Assembly (NCBI RefSeq): GCF_023065955.2
Contig: NW_026623078.1
Location: 6,086,199 to 6,150,198, forward strand
Origin: Ursus arctos
Taxonomy: Eukaryota; Chordata; Mammalia; Carnivora; Ursidae
Length of the DNA stretch: 64,000 nucleotides
Reading direction: 5' to 3'
A program made the translations under genes and the position numbers. The notes beneath the pieces were generated by a model. That model ran no database searches, was not told the origin of the DNA, and worked only from the letters and a program-made list of their open reading frames with translations. Of the stretch, positions 1-11,831 are shown piece by piece (position 1 is the first letter of the stretch; each line of letters starts with the position of its first letter).

Positions 1-1866
1 CGCGCCCTCCCCTCGGCCCTCCCCTCACTCGCCGCACAGCTAGCACATCGGGCCTGCCGGCCTCCTGGGGGCTAACTGTAACCTTAGGTCGGCCCCCGAG
101 GGGCCACTACCAAGGGTCTGCCCCCGCAACGCCGGGGATTGGGGACCCCCAAGCCCCAGTGCCGGGCTCACCCTGCCGCCCCGCCCCTCCGGGCCGCTAG
201 TAGCGCCGCTGGTCATTCAGGGCAGGAGACCGGGTTGGGCCCTCTGAACCCCCGATGACCTTCGAAGGCCCCCCGTGCCAAAACGCTTGGGTCCACATTC
301 TTGCTCTCAAGCGCCCTCACCTGGGTCCACCCCTCCGCTCGCCTCACAGCCGGCGGATCGGGCCTGCTGGCCCCCTGGGGGCTAACAATAACCCTTGGTC
401 GGCCCCCTAGAGCCCTTCCAAAGGGGTCTGGCGCCCCAACGCCGAGGATTGGGGACCCCCAAGCCCCAGCGCCCAAGTCACCCTAACACCCCTCCTCCAC
501 CCGGGCCGCTAGGGGAGCCGCCGGTCATTCAGGGCAGAAGAACGTACAGGGCCCTCCAAGCCCCCAGCGACTTTCGAAGGACCCCCGCGCCAAAACGCCT
601 GAGCCCACGCTCCCGCTCGCCAGCGGCCTCACCTCCGCCCGCCTCTCCGCTTGCCGCAGAGCTGGCGGATCGGGCTTCCGGCCTCCTGGGGGCTAAATCT
701 AACCCTAGCTCCATCCCTCGAGGGGCCCCTCCCAAGGGGCCTGGTGCCGCAACGCCAGGGATTCGGGACCCACAAGCCCCAGCGCCAGACTCACCTTCCC
801 GCCCCGCTGCCACCCGGGCCTCTAGGGGCACCGCCGGTCATCCAGGGCGGGAGAACGGGCAGGGTGCTCCGAGCCCCTGGTGACCTTCAAAGGCCCCCGC
901 ACCAAAACGCTTGGGCCCACGCTCCTGCTCTTCAGCGCCCTCACCTCGGCCTGCCCCTCCGCTCGCCACACAGCTGGCAGATCGGGCCTGCCGGCCTCCT
1001 GGGGGCTAACCCTAACCCTAGCTCACCCTCGGAGGGGCTCATCCCAAGGTGCCTGGAGCGGCAATGCCGGGCATTGGAGACCCACGAGCCACAGTGCTGG
1101 ACTCACCGTGCTGCCCCGCCGCCACACAGGCCGCTAGTGGCACCACCGGTCATTCAGGGCGGGAGAACGGGAAGGGCCCTTGGAGCCCCCGGCCTCTTTC
1201 GAAGGCCCCCCGCGCCAGAAAGCTTGCGCCTACTCTCCCGGTAGCCAGTGCCCTCACCTCGGCCCGCCCCTCCGCTCGCCGCACAGCCGGCGGATAGGGC
1301 CCGCCAGCCTCCTGGGGGCTAACCATATCCCTACGTCGGCCCCCGAGAGGCCCCTCCCAACGGGCCTGGCACCGCAACACCGGGCTTGGGGACCGCTAGC
1401 CCCAGCATCCGACTCACCATGCTCCCCCGCCGGCAACTGACCCACTAGGGGCACCGCCGGACATTCAGTGCGGGAGAACGGGCAGGGCTTCTTGAGCCCC
1501 GGCGACCTTCGAAGGCCCCCCGCGCCAAAACTCATGGGCCTACGCTACCGCTCGCCAGCGCCCTCACCTCGGCCCTCCCCTCTGCTCACCGCACAGCCGG
1601 TGGATTGGGCCTGCGGCCTCCTGGGGGCTAACCATAACCCTAGGTCAGCCTCCGAGGGGCCCCTGCGAAGGGGCCTGGTGCCGCAACACCGGGAATTGGG
1701 AACTCCCCAACCCCAGCGACGGACTCACCCTGTCACCCTGCCGCCACCCGGGCCCCAGGGGCGCTGCAGGTCATTCAGGGCGGGAAAACGGGCAGGGTCC
1801 TCCGATCCCCCGGCGACCTTCGAAGGCTTCCCGCGCCAAAACGCTTCGGCCTAGCTCCCGCTCGCC
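1..1866. repeat. Shortened HOR unit of six monomers
   Basis: Anchors at 61, 371, 682, 995, 1308 and 1617 give six monomers, and base 1 corresponds to base 1867 of the next unit. The first ~700 bases match the start of copy 1 (1867-2566). From ~705 the sequence matches the region near 5,690-6,848 instead. Ten monomers (about 3,117 bp) of the 16-mer are therefore absent. The switch falls in the shared bases ctaacc (699-704), inside the telomere-like core of the third monomer. The window starts inside the array, so the unit to the left is not seen. Confidence 0.9.
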
Positions 1867-4143
1867 CGCGCCCTCCCCTCGGCCCTCCCCTCACTCGCCG
1901 CACAGCTAGCACGTCGGGCCTGCCGGCCTCCTGGGGGCTAACTGTAACCTTAGGTCGGCCCCCGAGGGGCCACTACCAAGGGTCTGCCCCCGCAACGCCG
2001 GGGATTGGGGACCCCCAAGCCCCAGTGCCGGGCTCACCCTGCCGCCCCGCCCCTCCGGGCCGCTAGTAGCGCCGCTGGTCATTCAGGGCAGGAGACCGGG
2101 TTGGGCCCTCTGAACCCCCGATGACCTTCGAAGGCCCCCCGTGCCAAAACGCTTGGGTCCACATTCTTGCTCTCAAGCGCCCTCACCTGGGTCCACCCCT
2201 CCGCTCGCCTCACAGCCGGCGGATCGGGCCTGCTGGCCCCCTGGGGGCTAACAATAACCCTTGGTCGGCCCCCTAGAGCCCTTCCAAAGGGGTCTGGCGC
2301 CCCAACGCCGAGGACTGGGGACCCCCAAGCCCCAGCGCCCAAGTCACCCTAACACCCCTCCTCCACCCGGGCCGCTAGGGGAGCCGCCGGTCATTCAGGG
2401 CAGAAGAACGTACAGGGCCCTCCAAGCCCCCAGCGACTTTCGAAGGACCCCCGCGCCAAAACGCCTGAGCCCACGCTCCCGCTCGCCAGCGGCCTCACCT
2501 CCGCCCGCCTCTCCGCTTGCCGCAGAGCTGGCGGATCGGGCTTCCGGCCTCCTGGGGGCTAAATCTAACCATAGGTCGGCCCCCTAGGGGCCCCAGCAAG
2601 GGGCCTAGAGCCGCAACACCGGGGATTGGAGAACCCCGAGCTCCAGCGCTGGACACAACCGGCTGCCCCGCTGCCACATGGGCCACTAGGGGCGCTGCCG
2701 GTCATTCAGGGCGGGACAACGGGCAGGGCCCTCAGAGCCTCTGGCGACATTCGAAGGCCCCCCGCGCCAAAACGCTTGGGCCCACGCTCCTGCTCACAAG
2801 CGCCCTCACCTCGGCCTGCCCCTCTGCTCACCACACAGCCGGCGGATCGGGCCTGCCGGCCTCCTCGGAGCTAACCCTAACCCTAGGTGAGTCCCCGAGG
2901 GGCCCCTCCCAAGGGGCATGGCGCCAAAACGCCGGGGATTGGGAACCCCTGAGTCCCAGCGCCCGACTCACCCTACCGCCCCTCCTCCACCAGGGCTTTT
3001 AGGGGAGCCGCCCGTCATTCAGGGCGGGAGAACGGGCAGGGCCGTCCGAACCCCTGGCGACATTCGAAGGACCCCCGCGCCAAAATGACTGGGCCCACTC
3101 TCCAGATTGCCAGCGGCCTCACCTCCGACCACCCCTCCACTCACCGCAGAGCTGGCGGATCGGGCCTGCGGGCCTCCTGGGGGCTAAGCCTAACCATATG
3201 TCGGCCCCCGAGGGGCCCCTAGCAAGGGGCCTGGAGTCGTAACGCCGGGGATTGGGGACCCCTGAACCCCAGTGCCGGACTCACCCGGCCGCCCCGCTGC
3301 CACCTGCACCACTAGGAGCGCCACCGGTCATTCAGTGCGGGAGAACGGGCAGGGTCCTCCGATCCCCCCACGACCTTCGAAGGGCCCCCCGCACCAAAAC
3401 ACTTGACCCACGCTCCCGCTAGCCAGCGCCCTCACCTCGGCCCGCCCCTCCGCTCGCCGCACAGCCGTAGGATCGGGCCTGTCAGCCCCCTGGGTGTAAC
3501 CCTAACCCTAGGTCTGCCCCCACGGGGCCCCTCCCAAGGGGCCTGGCATCGCAATGCCGGGGATTGGGGACCCCCGAGCACCAGTGCTGGACTCTCCCTG
3601 CCACCCCACCACCACCCAGTCCGCTAGGGGCGCCGCCGGTCATTCAGTGCTGGAGAACAGGCAGGGCCCTCTGAGCCCCCGCGACCTTCGTAGGCCCCTC
3701 GCGCCAAAATGCTTGGGCCCACGCTCCCACTCGCCAGCGCCCTCTACTCGGCCCGCCCCTCCACTCGATGAACAGCTAGCGGATCAGGCCTGCCTGTTTC
3801 CTGGGGGCTAACACTATCCCTAGGTCAGACCCCAAGGGGCCACTTCCAAAGGCCTGGTGCCACAACGCCGGGGATTGGTGACCCCCAAGCCTCAGCGCCG
3901 GAGTCACCCTTCCGCCCCACAGCTACCGGGCCAGTAGGGACGCCACCAGTCATTCAGAGCGGGAGAATGGGCAGGGCCCTCCGAGCCCCTGGCGACCTTT
4001 GAGGCCCCCCACGCCAAAACGCTTGGGCCCACGCTCCCGCTAGCAAGCGCCCTCACCTCGGTCCGCCCCCCCTCTCGCCGCACAGACAGCGGATTGGGCC
4101 TGCCAGCCTCCTGGGAACTAACCCTAACTCTAGGTCTGCTCAC

Positions 4144-4165
4144 GAGGGGCCCCTCCCAAGGGGCC
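4144..4165. other. Palindrome and overlapping hairpin in a monomer (representative)
   Basis: gaggggcccctc (4,144-4,155) is a perfect 12-bp palindrome. It overlaps a second inverted repeat (4,148-4,165) with a 7-bp stem ggcccct/aggggcc and a 4-base loop. The pair lies just beyond the telomere-like core and recurs, with substitutions, in most monomers. It could extrude as alternative cruciforms. Confidence 0.7.
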
Positions 4166-4374
4166 TGGCGATGCCACGCCGGGGATTGGGGACCCTCAAG
4201 CCCCAGCGCATTACTTACCCTGCCGCCCTGCCGCCACCCGGGCTGCTAGGGGCGCCACCGGTTATTTAGGGCGGGAGAACGGGCAGGGCCCTCCGAGCCC
4301 CCAGTGACCTTTGAAGGCCCCCCGTGACAAAACGCTTGGGCCTAGGCTCCTGCTCGCCAGCACCCTCTCCTCAG

Positions 4375-4382
4375 CCCGCCCC
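4375..4382 (-). promoter_or_regulatory. GC-box-like site of the monomer (representative)
   Basis: cccgcccc reads GGGGCGGG on the minus strand, an Sp1-type GC box. It recurs in most monomers in the phrase 'tcggcccgcccctccgctcg', about 50 bp left of the telomere-like core. It shares the strand of the E2F-like site, pointing toward the presumed telomere. Confidence 0.3.
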
Positions 4383-4429
4383 TCCGCTCGCCGCACAGCC
4401 GGCAGATCGGGACTGCCGGCCTCCTGGGG

Positions 4430-4446
4430 CTAACCCTAACCCTAGG
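4430..4446 (+). repeat. Telomere-like core of a monomer (representative)
   Basis: The bases ctaaccctaaccctagg hold about two and a half CCCTAA units. The same core, perfect or with one or two changes (for example ctaactgtaaccttagg, ctaacaataacccttgg), occurs at the same place in nearly every monomer of the window, directly after the 'cctcctgggggc' anchor. It always reads CCCTAA on the + strand. Confidence 0.9.
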
Positions 4447-5485
4447 TCGGCTCCCGAGGGGCCCATCCCAAGGGGCCTGGCGCCGCCACGCGGGTGATTG
4501 GGGACCCCCGAGCACCAGGGCTGAACTCACCCTGCCGCCCCGCTGCGACCCGGATCGCTAGGGGCACCGTCCTCATTCGGGGCTGGGGAACGGGCAGGGC
4601 CCTCTGAGCCCCCGGTGACCTTCGAAGGCCCGACACGCCAAAACGCTTGGGCTCCCGCTCCCGCTCGCCAGCGCCCTCACCTCGCCCCGCCCCTCCGTTC
4701 TCTGCACAGCCGGCGGATCGGGCCCCGGCCTCCTTTGGGCTAACCTCAACCCTAGGTCGGCCCCCGAGGGACCCCTCCCAAGGGGCCAGGCGCCGCCACG
4801 CCGGGGCATTTGGACCCCTGAGCCCTACTCCAGACTCACCCTGCCGCCCCGCCGCCACCCGGGACGCTAGGGGCGCCACCGGTCACTCAGGGAGGGAGTA
4901 CGGGCAGGGCCCTCCGAGCCCCCGATGACCTTCGAAGGCCCCCCGCACCAAAACGCTTGGGCCTAAGCTCCCGCTCGCCAGCGCCCTCACCTCGGCTCAC
5001 CCCTCCCCTCGCCGCACAGCCGGCCAATCGGGCCTGCCGGCCTCCTTTGGGCTAACGATAACCCTAGCTCGGCCCCCGAGGGACCCCTCCCAAGGGGCCT
5101 GGCAATGCCACGCCGGGTATTGGGGACCCCCGAGCCCGAGCTCCGGACTCACCCTGCCTCCCCGCCGCCACCCTGGCCGCTAGGGAGCCGCCGGGCATTC
5201 AGGGCGGGAGAACTTGCTGGGCCCTCCGAGCCCCCGGTGAGCTTCGAAGGCCCCCCATGCCAAAACGCTTGGGCCCACGCTCCGGCTTGCCAGCGCATTC
5301 GCGTCGGCCCACCCCTCCGCTCGCTGCACAGCCGGCGGATTGGGCCCGCCGGCCTCCTTTGGGCTAACACTCACCATATGTCGGCCCCCGAGGGACCCCT
5401 CCCAAGTGCCTGGAGCCACCGCGCCGGGGATCGGGGACCACTGAGCCCCAGCTCCAGACTCATCCTGCCGACACGCCGCCATCCT

Positions 5486-5501
5486 GGCCGCTAGGGGCGC
5501 C
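5486..5501. promoter_or_regulatory. CTCF-like motif of the monomer (representative)
   Basis: ggccgctaggggcgcc resembles the CTCF core CCASYAGGGGGCGC but has four Gs in the run instead of five, so it is an imperfect match. It repeats once per monomer across the array with small variants. CTCF is known to bind human subtelomeres near TERRA start sites; binding here is conjecture. Confidence 0.3.
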
Positions 5502-5568
5502 ACCGGTCATTTAGGGTGTGAGAATGGGCAGGGCCCTCGGAGCCCCCAGCGCCGTTTGAAGGCCCTCC

Positions 5569-5577
5569 GCGCCAAAA
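5569..5577 (-). promoter_or_regulatory. E2F-like site of the monomer (representative)
   Basis: gcgccaaaa on + reads TTTTGGCGC on the minus strand, an exact fit to the E2F consensus TTTSSCGC. Many monomers keep it (for example near 593, 1,523, 2,454 and 2,767), always in the same place before 'cgcttgggccc'. In a satellite it may be mere sequence inheritance. Confidence 0.3.
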
Positions 5578-6848
5578 CCCTTGGGCCCACGCTCCCGCTC
5601 GCCAGCACCATCACTTCAGCCCACCCTCCGCTCCCTGCACAGCCGGCGGATTGGGCCTGACGGTCTCCTGGGGGCTAACCCTAACCCTAGCTGGATCCCT
5701 CGAGGGGCCCCTCCCAAGGGGCCTGGTGCCGCAACGCCAGGGATTCGGGACCCACAAGCCCCAGCGCCAGACTCACCCTCCCGCCCCGCTGCCACCCGGG
5801 CCTCTAGGGGCACCGCCGGTCATCCAGGGCGGGAGAACGGGCAGGGTCCTCCGAGCCCCTGGTGAACTTCAAAGGCCCCCGCACCAAAACGCTTGGGCCC
5901 ACGCTCCTGCTCTTCAGCGCCCTCACCTCGGCCTGCCCCTCCGCTCGCCACACAGCTGGCAGATCGGGCCTGCCGGCCTCCTGGGGGCTAACCCTAACCC
6001 TAGCTCCACCTCGGAGGGGCTCATCCCAAGGTGCCTGGAGCGGCAATGCCGGGCATTGGAGACCCACGAGCCACAGTGCTGGACTCACCGTGCTGCCCCG
6101 CCGCCACACAGGCCGCTAGTGGCACCACCGGTCATTCAGGGCGGGAGAACGGGAAGGGCCCTTGGAGCCCCCGGCCTCTTTCGAAGGCCCCCCGCGCCAG
6201 AAAGCTTGCGCCCACTCTCCCGGTAGCCAGTGCCCTCACCTCGGCCCGCCCCTCCGCTCGCCGCACAGCCGGCGGATAGGGCCCGCCAGCCTCCTGGGGG
6301 CTAACCCTATCCCTACGTCGGCCCCCGAGAGGCCCCTCCCAACGGGCCTGGCACCGCAACACCGGGCTTGGGGACCGCTAGCCCCAGCATCCGACTCACC
6401 ATGCTCCCCCGCCGGCAACTGACCCACTAGGGGCACGGCCGGACATTCAGTGCGGGAGAACGGGCAGGGCTTCTTGAGCCCCGGCGACCTTCGAAGGACC
6501 CCCGCGCCAAAACTCATGGGCCTACGCTACCGCTCGCCAGCGCCCTCACCTCGGCCCTCCCCTCTGCTCACCGCACAGCCGGTGGATTGGGCCTGCGGCC
6601 TCCTGGGGGCTAACCATAACCCTAGGTCAGCCTCCGAGGGGCCCCTGCGAAGGGGCCTGGTGCCGCAACACCGGGAATTGGGAACTCCCCAACCCCAGCG
6701 ACGGACTCACCCTGTCACCCTGCCGCCACCCGGGCCCCAGGGGCGCTGCAGGTCATTCAGGGCGGGAAAACGGGCAGGGTCCTCCGATCCCCCGGCGACC
6801 TTCGAAGGCTTCCCGCGCCAAAACGCTTCGGCCAAGCTCCCGCTCGCC

Positions 6849-9800
6849 CGCGCCCTCCCCTCGGCCCTCCCCTCACTCGCCGCACAGCTAGCACATCGGG
6901 CCTGCCGGCCTCCTGGGGGCTAACTGTAACCTTAGGTCGGCCCCCGAGGGGCCACTACCAAGGGTCTGCCCCCGCAACGCCGGGGATTGGGGACCCCCAA
7001 GCCCCAGTGCCCGGCTCACCCTGCCGCCCCGCCCCTCCGGGCCGCTAGTAGCGCCGCTGGTCATTCAGGGCAGGAGACCGGGTTGGGCCCTCTGAACCCC
7101 CGATGACCTTCGAAGGCCCCCCCGTGCCAAAACGCTTGGGTCCACATTCTTGCTCTCAAGCGCCCTCACCTGGGTCCACCCCTCCGCTCGCCTCACAGCC
7201 GGCGGATCGGGCCTGCTGGCCCCCTGGGGGCTAACAATAACCCTTGGTCGGCCCCCTAGAGCCCTTCCAAAGGGGTCTGGCGCCCCAACGCCGAGGACTG
7301 GGGACCCCCAAGCCCCAGCGCCCAAGTCACCCTAACACCCCTCCTCCACCCGGGCCGCTAGGGGAGCCGCCGGTCATTCAGGGCAGAAGAACGTACAGGG
7401 CCCTCCAAGCCCCCAGCGACTTTCGAAGGACCCCCGCGCCAAAACGCCTGAGCCCACGCTCCCGCTCGCCATCGGCCTCACCTCCGCCCGCCTCTCCGCT
7501 TGCCGCAGAGCTGGCGGATCGGGCTTCCGGCCTCCTGGGGGCTAAATCTAACCATAGGTCGGCCCCCTAGGGGCCCCAGCAAGGGGCCTAGAGCCGCAAC
7601 ACCGGGGATTGGAGAACCCCGAGCTCCAGCGCTGGACACAACCGGCTGCCCCGCTGCCACATGGGCCACTAGGGGCGCTGCCGGTCATTCAGGGCGGGAC
7701 AACGGGCAGGGCCCTCAGAGCCTCTGGCGACATTCGAAGGCCCCCCGCGCCAAAACGCTTGGGCCCACGCTCCTGCTCACAAGCGCCCTCACCTCGGCCT
7801 GCCCCTCTGCTCACCACACAGCCGGCGGATCGGGCCTGCCGGCCTCCTCGGAGCTAACCCTAACCCTAGGTGAGTCCCCGAGGGGCCCCTCCCAAGGGGC
7901 ATGGCGCCAAAACGCCGGGGATTGGGAACCCCTGAGTCCCAGCGCCCGACTCACCCTACCGCCCCTCCTCCACCAGGGCTTTTAGGGGAGCCGCCCGTCA
8001 TTCAGGGCGGGAGAACGGGCAGGGCCGTCCGAACCCCTGGCGACATTCGAAGGACCCCCGCGCCAAAATGACTGGGCCCACTCTCCAGACTGCCAGCGGC
8101 CTCACCTCCGACCACCCCTCCACTCACCGCAGAGCTGGCGGATCGGGCCTGCGGGCCTCCTGGGGGCTAAGCCTAACCATATGTCGGCCCCCGAGGGGCC
8201 CCTAGCAAGGGGCCTGGAGTCGTAACGCCGGGGATTGGGGACCCCTGAACCCCAGTGCCGGACTCACCCGGCCGCCCCGCTGCCACCTGCACCACTAGGA
8301 GCGCCACCGGTCATTCAGTGCGGGAGAACGGGCAGGGTCCTCCGATCCCCCCACGACCTTCGAAGGGCCCCCCGCACCAAAACACTTGACCCACGCTCCC
8401 GCTAGCCAGCGCCCTCACCTCGGCCCGCCCCTCCGCTCGCCGCACAGCCGTAGGATCGGGCCTGTCAGCCCCCTGGGTGTAACCCTAACCCTAGGTCTGC
8501 CCCCACGGGGCCCCTCCCAAGGGGCCTGGCATCGCAATGCCGGGGATTGGGGACCCCCGAGCACCAGTGCTGGACTCTCCCTGCCACCCCACCACCACCC
8601 AGTCCGCTAGGGGCGCCGCCGGTCATTCAGTGCTGGAGAACAGGCAGGGCCCTCTGAGCCCCCGCGACCTTCGTAGGCCCCTCGCGCCAAAATGCTTGGG
8701 CCCACGCTCCCACTCGCCAGCGCCCTCTACTCGGCCCGCCCCTCCACTCGATGAACAGCTAGCGGATCAGGCCTGCCTGTTTCCTGGGGGCTAACACTAT
8801 CCCTAGGTCAGACCCCAAGGGGCCACTTCCAAAGGCCTGGTGCCACAACGCCGGGGATTGGTGACCCCCAAGCCTCAGCGCCGGAGTCACCCTTCCGCCC
8901 CACAGCTACCGGGCCAGTAGGGACGCCACCAGTCATTCAGAGCGGGAGAATGGGCAGGGCCCTCCGAGCCCCTGGCGACCTTTGAGGCCCCCCACGCCAA
9001 AACGCTTGGGCCCACGCTCCCGCTAGCAAGCGCCCTCACCTCGGTCCGCCCCCCCTCTCGCCGCACAGACAGCGGATTGGGCCTGCCAGCCTCCTGGGAA
9101 CTAACCCTAACTCTAGGTCTGCTCACGAGGGGCCCCTCCCAAGGGGCCTGGCGATGCCACGCCGGGGATTGGGGACCCTCAAGCCCCAGCGCATTACTTA
9201 CCCTGCCGCCCTGCCGCCACCCGGGCTGCTAGGGGCGCCACCGGTTATTTAGGGCGGGAGAACGGGCAGGGCCCTCCGAGCCCCCAGTGACCTTTGAAGG
9301 CCCCCCGTGACAAAACGCTTGGGCCTAGGCTCCTGCTCGCCAGCACCCTCTCCTCAGCCCGCCCCTCCGCTCGCCGCACAGCCGGCAGATCGGGACTGCC
9401 GGCCTCCTGGGGCTAACCCTAACCCTAGGTCGGCTCCCGAGGGGCCCATCCCAAGGGGCCTGGCGCCGCCACGCGGGTGATTGGGGACCCCCGAGCACCA
9501 GGGCTGAACTCACCCTGCCGCCCCGCTGCGACCCGGATCGCTAGGGGCACCGTCCTCATTCGGGGCTGGGGAACGGGCAGGGCCCTCTGAGCCCCCGGTG
9601 ACCTTCGAAGGCCCGACACGCCAAAACGCTTGGGCTCCCGCTCCCGCTCGCCAGCGCCCTCACCTCGCCCCGCCCCTCCGTTCTCTGCACAGCCGGCGGA
9701 TCGGGCCCCGGCCTCCTTTGGGCTAACCTCAACCCTAGGTCGGCCCCCGAGGGACCCCTCCCAAGGGGCCAGGCGCCGCCACGCCGGGGCATTTGGACCC

Positions 9801-11831
9801 CTGAGCCCTACTCCAGACTCACCCTGCCGCCCCGCCGCCACCCGGGACGCTAGGGGCGCCACCGGTCACTCAGGGAGGGAGTACGGGCAGGGCCCTCCGA
9901 GCCCCCGATGACCTTCGAAGGCCCCCCGCACCAAAACGCTTGGGCCTAAGCTCCCGCTCGCCAGCGCCCTCACCTCGGCTCACCCCTCCCCTCGCCGCAC
10001 AGCCGGCCAATCGGGCCTGCCGGCCTCCTTTGGGCTAACGATAACCCTAGCTCGGCCCCCGAGGGACCCCTCCCAAGGGGCCTGGCAATGCCACGCCGGG
10101 TATTGGGGACCCCCGAGCCCGAGCTCCGGACTCACCCTGCCTCCCCGCCGCCACCCTGGCCGCTAGGGAGCCGCCGGGCATTCAGGGCGGGAGAACTTGC
10201 TGGGCCCTCCGAGCCCCCGGTGAGCTTCGAAGGCCCCCCATGCCAAAACGCTTGGGCCCACGCTCCGGCTTGCCAGCGCATTCGCGTCGGCCCACCCCTC
10301 CGCTCGCTGCACAGCCGGCGGATTGGGCCCGCCGGCCTCCTTTGGGCTAACACTCACCATATGTCGGCCCCCGAGGGACCCCTCCCAAGTGCCTGGAGCC
10401 ACCGCGCCGGGGATCGGGGACCACTGAGCCCCAGCTCCAGACTCATCCTGCCGACACGCCGCCATCCTGGCCGCTAGGGGCGCCACCGGTCATTTAGGGT
10501 GTGAGAATGGGCAGGGCCCTCGGAGCCCCCAGCGCCGTTTGAAGGCCCTCCGCGCCAAAACCCTTGGGCCCACGCTCCCGCTCGCCAGCACCATCACTTC
10601 AGCCCACCCTCCGCTCCCTGCACAGCCGGCGGATTGGGCCTGACGGTCTCCTGGGGGCTAACCCTAACCCTAGCTGGATCCCTCGAGGGGCCCCTCCCAA
10701 GGGGCCTGGTGCCGCAACGCCAGGGATTCGGGACCCACAAGCCCCAGCGCCAGACTCACCCTCCCGCCCCGCTGCCACCCGGGCCTCTAGGGGCACCGCC
10801 GGTCATCCAGGGCGGGAGAACGGGCAGGGTCCTCCGAGCCCCTGGTGACCTTCAAAGGCCCCCGCACCAAAACGCTTGGGCCCACGCTCCTGCTCTTCAG
10901 CGCCCTCACCTCGGCCTGCCCCTCCGCTCGCCACACAGCTGGCAGATCGGGCCTGCCGGCCTCCTGGGGGCTAACCCTAACCCTAGCTCACCCTCGGAGG
11001 GGCTCATCCCAAGGTGCCTGGAGCGGCAATGCCGGGCATTGGAGACCCACGAGCCACAGTGCTGGACTCACCGTGCTGCCCCGCCGCCACACAGGCCGCT
11101 AGTGGCACCACCGGTCATTCAGGGCGGGAGAACGGGAAGGGCCCTTGGAGTCCCCGGCCTCTTTCGAAGGCCCCCCGCGCCAGAAAGCTTGCGCCCACTC
11201 TCCCGGTAGCCAGTGCCCTCACCTCGGCCCGCCCCTCCGCTCGCCGCACAGCCGGCGGATAGGGCCCGCCAGCCTCCTGGGGGCTAACCCTATCCCTACG
11301 TCGGCCCCCGAGAGGCCCCTCCCAACGGGCCTGGCACCGCAACACCGGGCTTGGGGACCGCTAGCCCCAGCATCCGACTCACCATGCTCCCCCGCCGGCA
11401 ACTGACCCACTAGGGGCACCGCCGGACATTCAGTGCGGGAGAACGGGCAGGGCTTCTTGAGCCCCGGCGACCTTCGAAGGCCCCCCGCGCCAAAACTCAT
11501 GGGCCTACGCTACCGCTCGCCAGCGCCCTCACCTCGGCCCTCCCCTCTGCTCACCGCACAGCCGGTGGATTGGGCCTGCGGCCTCCTGGGGGCTAACCAT
11601 AACCCTAGGTCAGCCTCCGAGGGGCCCCTGCGAAGGGGCCTGGTGCCGCAACACCGGGAATTGGGAACTCCCCAACCCCAGCGACGGACTCACCCTGTCA
11701 CCCTGCCGCCACCCGGGCCCCAGGGGCGCTGCAGGTCATTCAGGGCGGGAAAACGGGCAGGGTCCTCCGATCCCCCGGCGACCTTCGAAGGCTTCCCGCG
11801 CCAAAACGCTTCGGCCAAGCTCCCGCTCGCC
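6849..11831. repeat. 16-mer HOR copy 2
   Basis: Offset from copy 1 is 4,982 bp at the start and 4,983 bp after one extra C near 7,114. Internal monomer order is the same. It carries the 'gctcaccctcgg' variant near 10,987, shared with the shortened unit and copy 3, where copy 1 has 'gctccacctcgg'. Confidence 0.95.

Larger units (their letters stand above)
1867..6848. repeat. 16-mer HOR copy 1
   Basis: This is the complete reference copy with sixteen monomers (anchors 1927 to 6599). The fifth monomer has a shorter core region around 3,280, and several monomers (4729, 5041, 5353) read 'cctcctttgggc' instead of 'cctcctgggggc'. These differences act as internal barcodes and prove the 16-mer order. 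It keeps a six-C run near 2,134, as in the shortened unit, where later copies have seven. Confidence 0.95.

Noticed and set aside
1500..1520. CENP-B-box-like site around the 'ccttcgaagg' palindrome
   Set aside because: Only the short TTCG part agrees with the CENP-B box; the required G-rich right half is missing.
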